From positions 1-8,920 of the forward strand of contig JALHTP010000151.1 of the NCBI GenBank assembly GCA_022865725.1: a stretch of 8,920 nucleotides of DNA, in the 5' to 3' direction. Origin of the DNA: Methyloceanibacter sp. Lineage in GTDB: Bacteria > Pseudomonadota > Alphaproteobacteria > Rhizobiales > Methyloligellaceae. Positions within the stretch are counted from its first letter, which is position 1. The number at the start of each line of letters is the position of its first letter. Below, piece after piece: positions 6,742 through 8,920 of the stretch. The notes beneath the pieces are model-generated. The model was not told the origin of the DNA and ran no database searches. It saw only the letters and a program-made list of their open reading frames with translations. Position numbers and translations under genes: made by a program.

Positions 6742-6784
6742 TTAGCGGAGCCGTCCGCTCTAGGACTAACGGAGCCGTCCGCTC
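6742..6784 (-). repeat. 24-bp-period tandem duplication across the stop codon of the giant protein gene
   Basis: The 15-base word CGGAGCCGTCCGCTC occurs at 6746-6760 and again at 6770-6784, 24 bp (8 codons) apart. On the minus strand the gene ends in SGRLR followed by TAG (6766-6768). Continuing in the same frame gives Ser, TAG, then SGRLR again and TAA (6742-6744). The last codons and the stop have thus been duplicated, leaving a silent second copy after the first stop. The left copy is also a perfect 6-bp hairpin (AGCGGA, loop GCCG, TCCGCT). Confidence 0.8.
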
Positions 6785-8920
6785 GCATGGGCGAGCAGGA
6801 GATAGACGCGTCCCGACTCCGAGGTCAGGTAGTTCTGCAGCATGCGCCCGTCGGGATCGGACTGCTCGGCCTCGCCAAGCAGCCGCTCGAAATCGCCGAT
6901 ATAGCGATCGACGGTCATGCGGAAATCGGCCTCGCGATCGTAGCGGCGGGTGATCTCGTCGAAGGTCGTCTGTCCCTCGATGCTGTAGATATGGCGACCG
7001 AGCACGCCGCGCTCTCCGGCCCTGAAGCGCTGCCAGACGTCGGCGGCGGTGCGGTAGTCGATGGCGCGGGCAATCTCGTCGAGACGCAGCTGGCCGCCGC
7101 CTTGCGCCGGAGCCGCCGCGCGCGAGCCGAAGCCCTGGCCGCTGCTCGCATAGCCCTGATCGGGCTCGGGCGCGCGGGGAACCATATCGCCCACGGACCA
7201 AGGCGTGCCCGCTGGCGCCTGCCCGCGCGGAGCATAGGAAGCGCCGGTCAGCTGCTGGGCGAGACCGCCCGCGACGTGGCCGATATCGCTCCCATCGGGC
7301 CCGGCGACCGGGCGTCCTCTGGCGTCGAAGCGCGGGAGCGGGCCGAGATCGAATTGGCCGGGCGCCGGCCGCAAATCGTCGCTTCTCGGGGCGAAGGATT
7401 GCGGGCTCGGCTGGAGCGGCGGCTGTTGGTAGGGGACTGGAGCGGGCGCTTGCGCGGTCGCCGCCCGCGTCAGCACGGGCGTGATCGCCTCGATCTCGCG
7501 GAGCTGCTCGGACAGCGCCTTGCGGATGGCCGCGGTGGCTTGCGCGGTCTGCTCGGGCAGGCCTTCCATCCGCTTCTGCATCTCCTGACGCATGCTGTCG
7601 AGATCGCTCGCCGTCTTCTGCGCGGTCTCGCGCATGCCGCGCGAAGTGTTGTCGAACTGGCCGCGGATCTGCTCCAGCTGCCGTCCGATCTGGGTGATCA
7701 CCGTCTCGAAGCTCGACTTGAGGTCGCCGACCGCGCGCTGGGTATGGGCTTGCGCCTCGTCGCGCAGGCGCTCGATCGAGGCCAGCGCCGCTTGCGCCTG
7801 ACCGGACGTGTCGCGGGCCAGCGCGGTGCCGACTTGCTTCGCGCGGGCTTCCGCATTGGTCATGGCGTTGTCGACCACGCCCGCATAGGAGCGCATCATG
7901 TTGTCGAGGTCTTGCGCCTTGGTGTTGACCGTGTGCAGCAGCGCGATGATCGACTGGTGCCGGCCTTCCAGGATCGAGTCGATCTTGGTGTTCGACGAAT
8001 CGAGCGCCTTGGCCGCGGTGAGGATGGCCTGACCCTGATTCTCGAAGCGCTGGGTGAGCCCGTGGATCTGGTCGAGCAGCCCGCGTGAGACCTCGCGCAG
8101 CGTCTGCGTTTGGCTGGTGAGGACGGAGACAGCCTCCTTGGACTGGGCGCCGACCTGGTTTGCGGTCTGCTGCATCATCGCCGAGTTGTTGGCGAGCACC
8201 TGATTGAGTTGTGCGGTCTGCTTGCCGAAGGTCTCCGCCGTGGCCCGGGCGTGCTCGCCGAGCATCCTATCGGTCTCCACCGCGCGCTGGTTGAAGGTGA
8301 GGTCGATCGTTTTCAGCCGCTCGGCGAGAGCGATGATGACCGCCTGCGCGCGCTCGGTCATGGTCTTGTCGAGGCTCGCGGTCTGCTGGCTGATGGCGGT
8401 CTCGAGCGCCTTCACGCGCTGGAACAGCGAGTTGCTGAAGCTGTCCGACCGCTCGGCGAGCGTCTTGTCGAGCGCGATCGCGCCCTGATTGATCGCCGTG
8501 ATGAATTGGGCCGTGCGGTCGTGCAGCGACTTGTCCATGGCCGCGGCCCGCTGATCGACGGCCTCGGTGAATGCGCCCGCGCGCGTCACCAGCGCCCGGT
8601 CGAGGAGTGCGGCCTTTTGATCGATCATCGCATTGAACTGGCCGGTACGGTCGGCGAGCGTTCTGTCGAGCATCTGCGCGCCGCTTCCGATCGAGGTGGA
8701 AAGCGCGTTGGTCCGCTCCTGGAGCGTCTTCTCGAGCACCACGGCGCCTTGCGAGACCAGCGTGGTGAAGGCCTCGGTGCGGTCCTTCAGCGTCTTGTCG
8801 AGCGCCTGCGCGCCCTGGCCGACAGCGACCGTCAGCGCGTCGGTCCGCTGTTTCAAGGTGTTGTCGAGCAACACGGCGCCCTGAGAGAGCAGGGCGGTGA
8901 AGCCCTCGGTGCGGGTCTTC
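6766..8920 (-). CDS. GPR-like (growth pole ring) giant apolipoprotein-like repeat protein, C-terminal 717 residues; N-terminus beyond right edge
   Basis: The frame is open from the right edge to TAG at 6766-6768, so only the C-terminal part is present. From the right it has three parts. First come eleven tandem 22-residue repeats (8188-8913). Next is a long helical stretch rich in Gln, Ala and charged residues with no Pro, probably coiled coil (about 7475-8187). Last come a Pro/Gly/Gln-rich flexible linker (about 7090-7474) and a compact final domain of some 107 residues (6769-7089), containing RTAADVWQRFRAGERG and FRMTVDRYIGDFERLL. This layout matches the giant GPR protein of Agrobacterium tumefaciens (about 2,100 residues), which forms a ring at the growing pole and is needed for polar growth and rod shape. 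Identity as a GPR homologue is from memory of that family, not from an alignment. The GTG at 8872-8874 is internal to a repeat and is not the start. Confidence 0.8.
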   Translation of the reverse strand, partial: KTRTEGFTALLSQGAVLLDNTLKQRTDALTVAVGQGAQALDKTLKDRTEAFTTLVSQGAVVLEKTLQERTNALSTSIGSGAQMLDRTLADRTGQFNAMIDQKAALLDRALVTRAGAFTEAVDQRAAAMDKSLHDRTAQFITAINQGAIALDKTLAERSDSFSNSLFQRVKALETAISQQTASLDKTMTERAQAVIIALAERLKTIDLTFNQRAVETDRMLGEHARATAETFGKQTAQLNQVLANNSAMMQQTANQVGAQSKEAVSVLTSQTQTLREVSRGLLDQIHGLTQRFENQGQAILTAAKALDSSNTKIDSILEGRHQSIIALLHTVNTKAQDLDNMMRSYAGVVDNAMTNAEARAKQVGTALARDTSGQAQAALASIERLRDEAQAHTQRAVGDLKSSFETVITQIGRQLEQIRGQFDNTSRGMRETAQKTASDLDSMRQEMQKRMEGLPEQTAQATAAIRKALSEQLREIEAITPVLTRAATAQAPAPVPYQQPPLQPSPQSFAPRSDDLRPAPGQFDLGPLPRFDARGRPVAGPDGSDIGHVAGGLAQQLTGASYAPRGQAPAGTPWSVGDMVPRAPEPDQGYASSGQGFGSRAAAPAQGGGQLRLDEIARAIDYRTAADVWQRFRAGERGVLGRHIYSIEGQTTFDEITRRYDREADFRMTVDRYIGDFERLLGEAEQSDPDGRMLQNYLTSESGRVYLLLAHASGRLR
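8188..8913 (-). repeat. Eleven tandem 22-residue (66-bp) amphipathic helical repeats within the giant protein
   Basis: Read on the minus strand, the protein falls into eleven back-to-back units of exactly 22 residues with no insertion. The best-preserved ones follow the pattern R-T-x-x-F/L-T-x-x-(V/I)-x-Q-G-A-x-x-L-D-K-T-L-x-(D/E). Hydrophobic residues recur at positions suiting an 11/22 amphipathic helix, the period of apolipoprotein A1/A4/E. The last three units (from about 8385 down) keep the length but lose the consensus words. The DNA copies have diverged, so this is an old expansion rather than a recent slippage array. The array continues past the right edge. Confidence 0.85.

Noticed and set aside
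6540..6784. CRISPR array or small-RNA gene in the convergent junction
   Set aside because: There are only two differing palindromic arms and one 15-bp duplication, with no regular repeat-spacer pattern; no promoter pointing into the region was recognised.
6787..8088. 433-codon plus-strand frame opposite the giant repeat protein
   Set aside because: It is antisense to a frame with clear 22-residue repeats and a conserved end; the long open frame is explained by GC bias and repetitive codons.

Overview
The window looks like chromosomal core DNA of a GC-rich alphaproteobacterium of the order Hyphomicrobiales (Rhizobiales). The base composition and codon use are high-GC throughout. The CheZ-type phosphatase is of the rhizobial kind, and the right-hand gene is a GPR-type (growth pole ring) giant repeat protein, a family described from this order. 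The intergenic palindromic element resembles those common in Bradyrhizobium/Rhodopseudomonas relatives. No phage, plasmid, IS or CRISPR features were seen.

Layout, left to right: (1) 1-609, minus strand, a CheZ-like phosphatase whose C-terminal end lies outside the window. (2) 684-1952, plus strand, an HcaT-like major facilitator transporter, divergent from cheZ. (3) 1904-2935, minus strand, an enolase-superfamily dipeptide epimerase / DgcA-type racemase; its 3' end overlaps the transporter tail to tail by 49 bp. (4) 3031-6516, plus strand, a compact four-gene Mla-type ABC operon: MlaE permease with a fused N-terminal STAS domain, MlaF ATPase, MlaD-like MCE protein and an auxiliary lipoprotein. 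(5) 6517-6765, a non-coding junction with a two-hairpin palindromic element, a bidirectional terminator and a small tandem duplication. (6) 6766-8920, minus strand, the C-terminal 717 residues of the giant repeat protein, which continues past the right edge.

The four mla-type genes should work together. MlaE and MlaF form the inner-membrane ABC core, the MCE protein is the periplasmic lipid-binding ring, and the lipoprotein probably takes the place of a soluble carrier or outer-membrane contact. The system is expected to move phospholipids or similar lipids between the two membranes. The giant protein belongs to a family that organises polar growth. It converges on the mla operon and is separated from it by a strong terminator, so the two units are transcribed independently although both concern the envelope. 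The epimerase probably handles dipeptides, cell-wall peptides or an acylated amino acid; the neighbouring transporter is only a speculative partner.

Most of the window is recognisable biology. The most unusual parts are the giant protein with its uninterrupted 22-residue repeats, a 24-bp duplication that repeats its C-terminal codons together with the stop, and the reduced mla operon.
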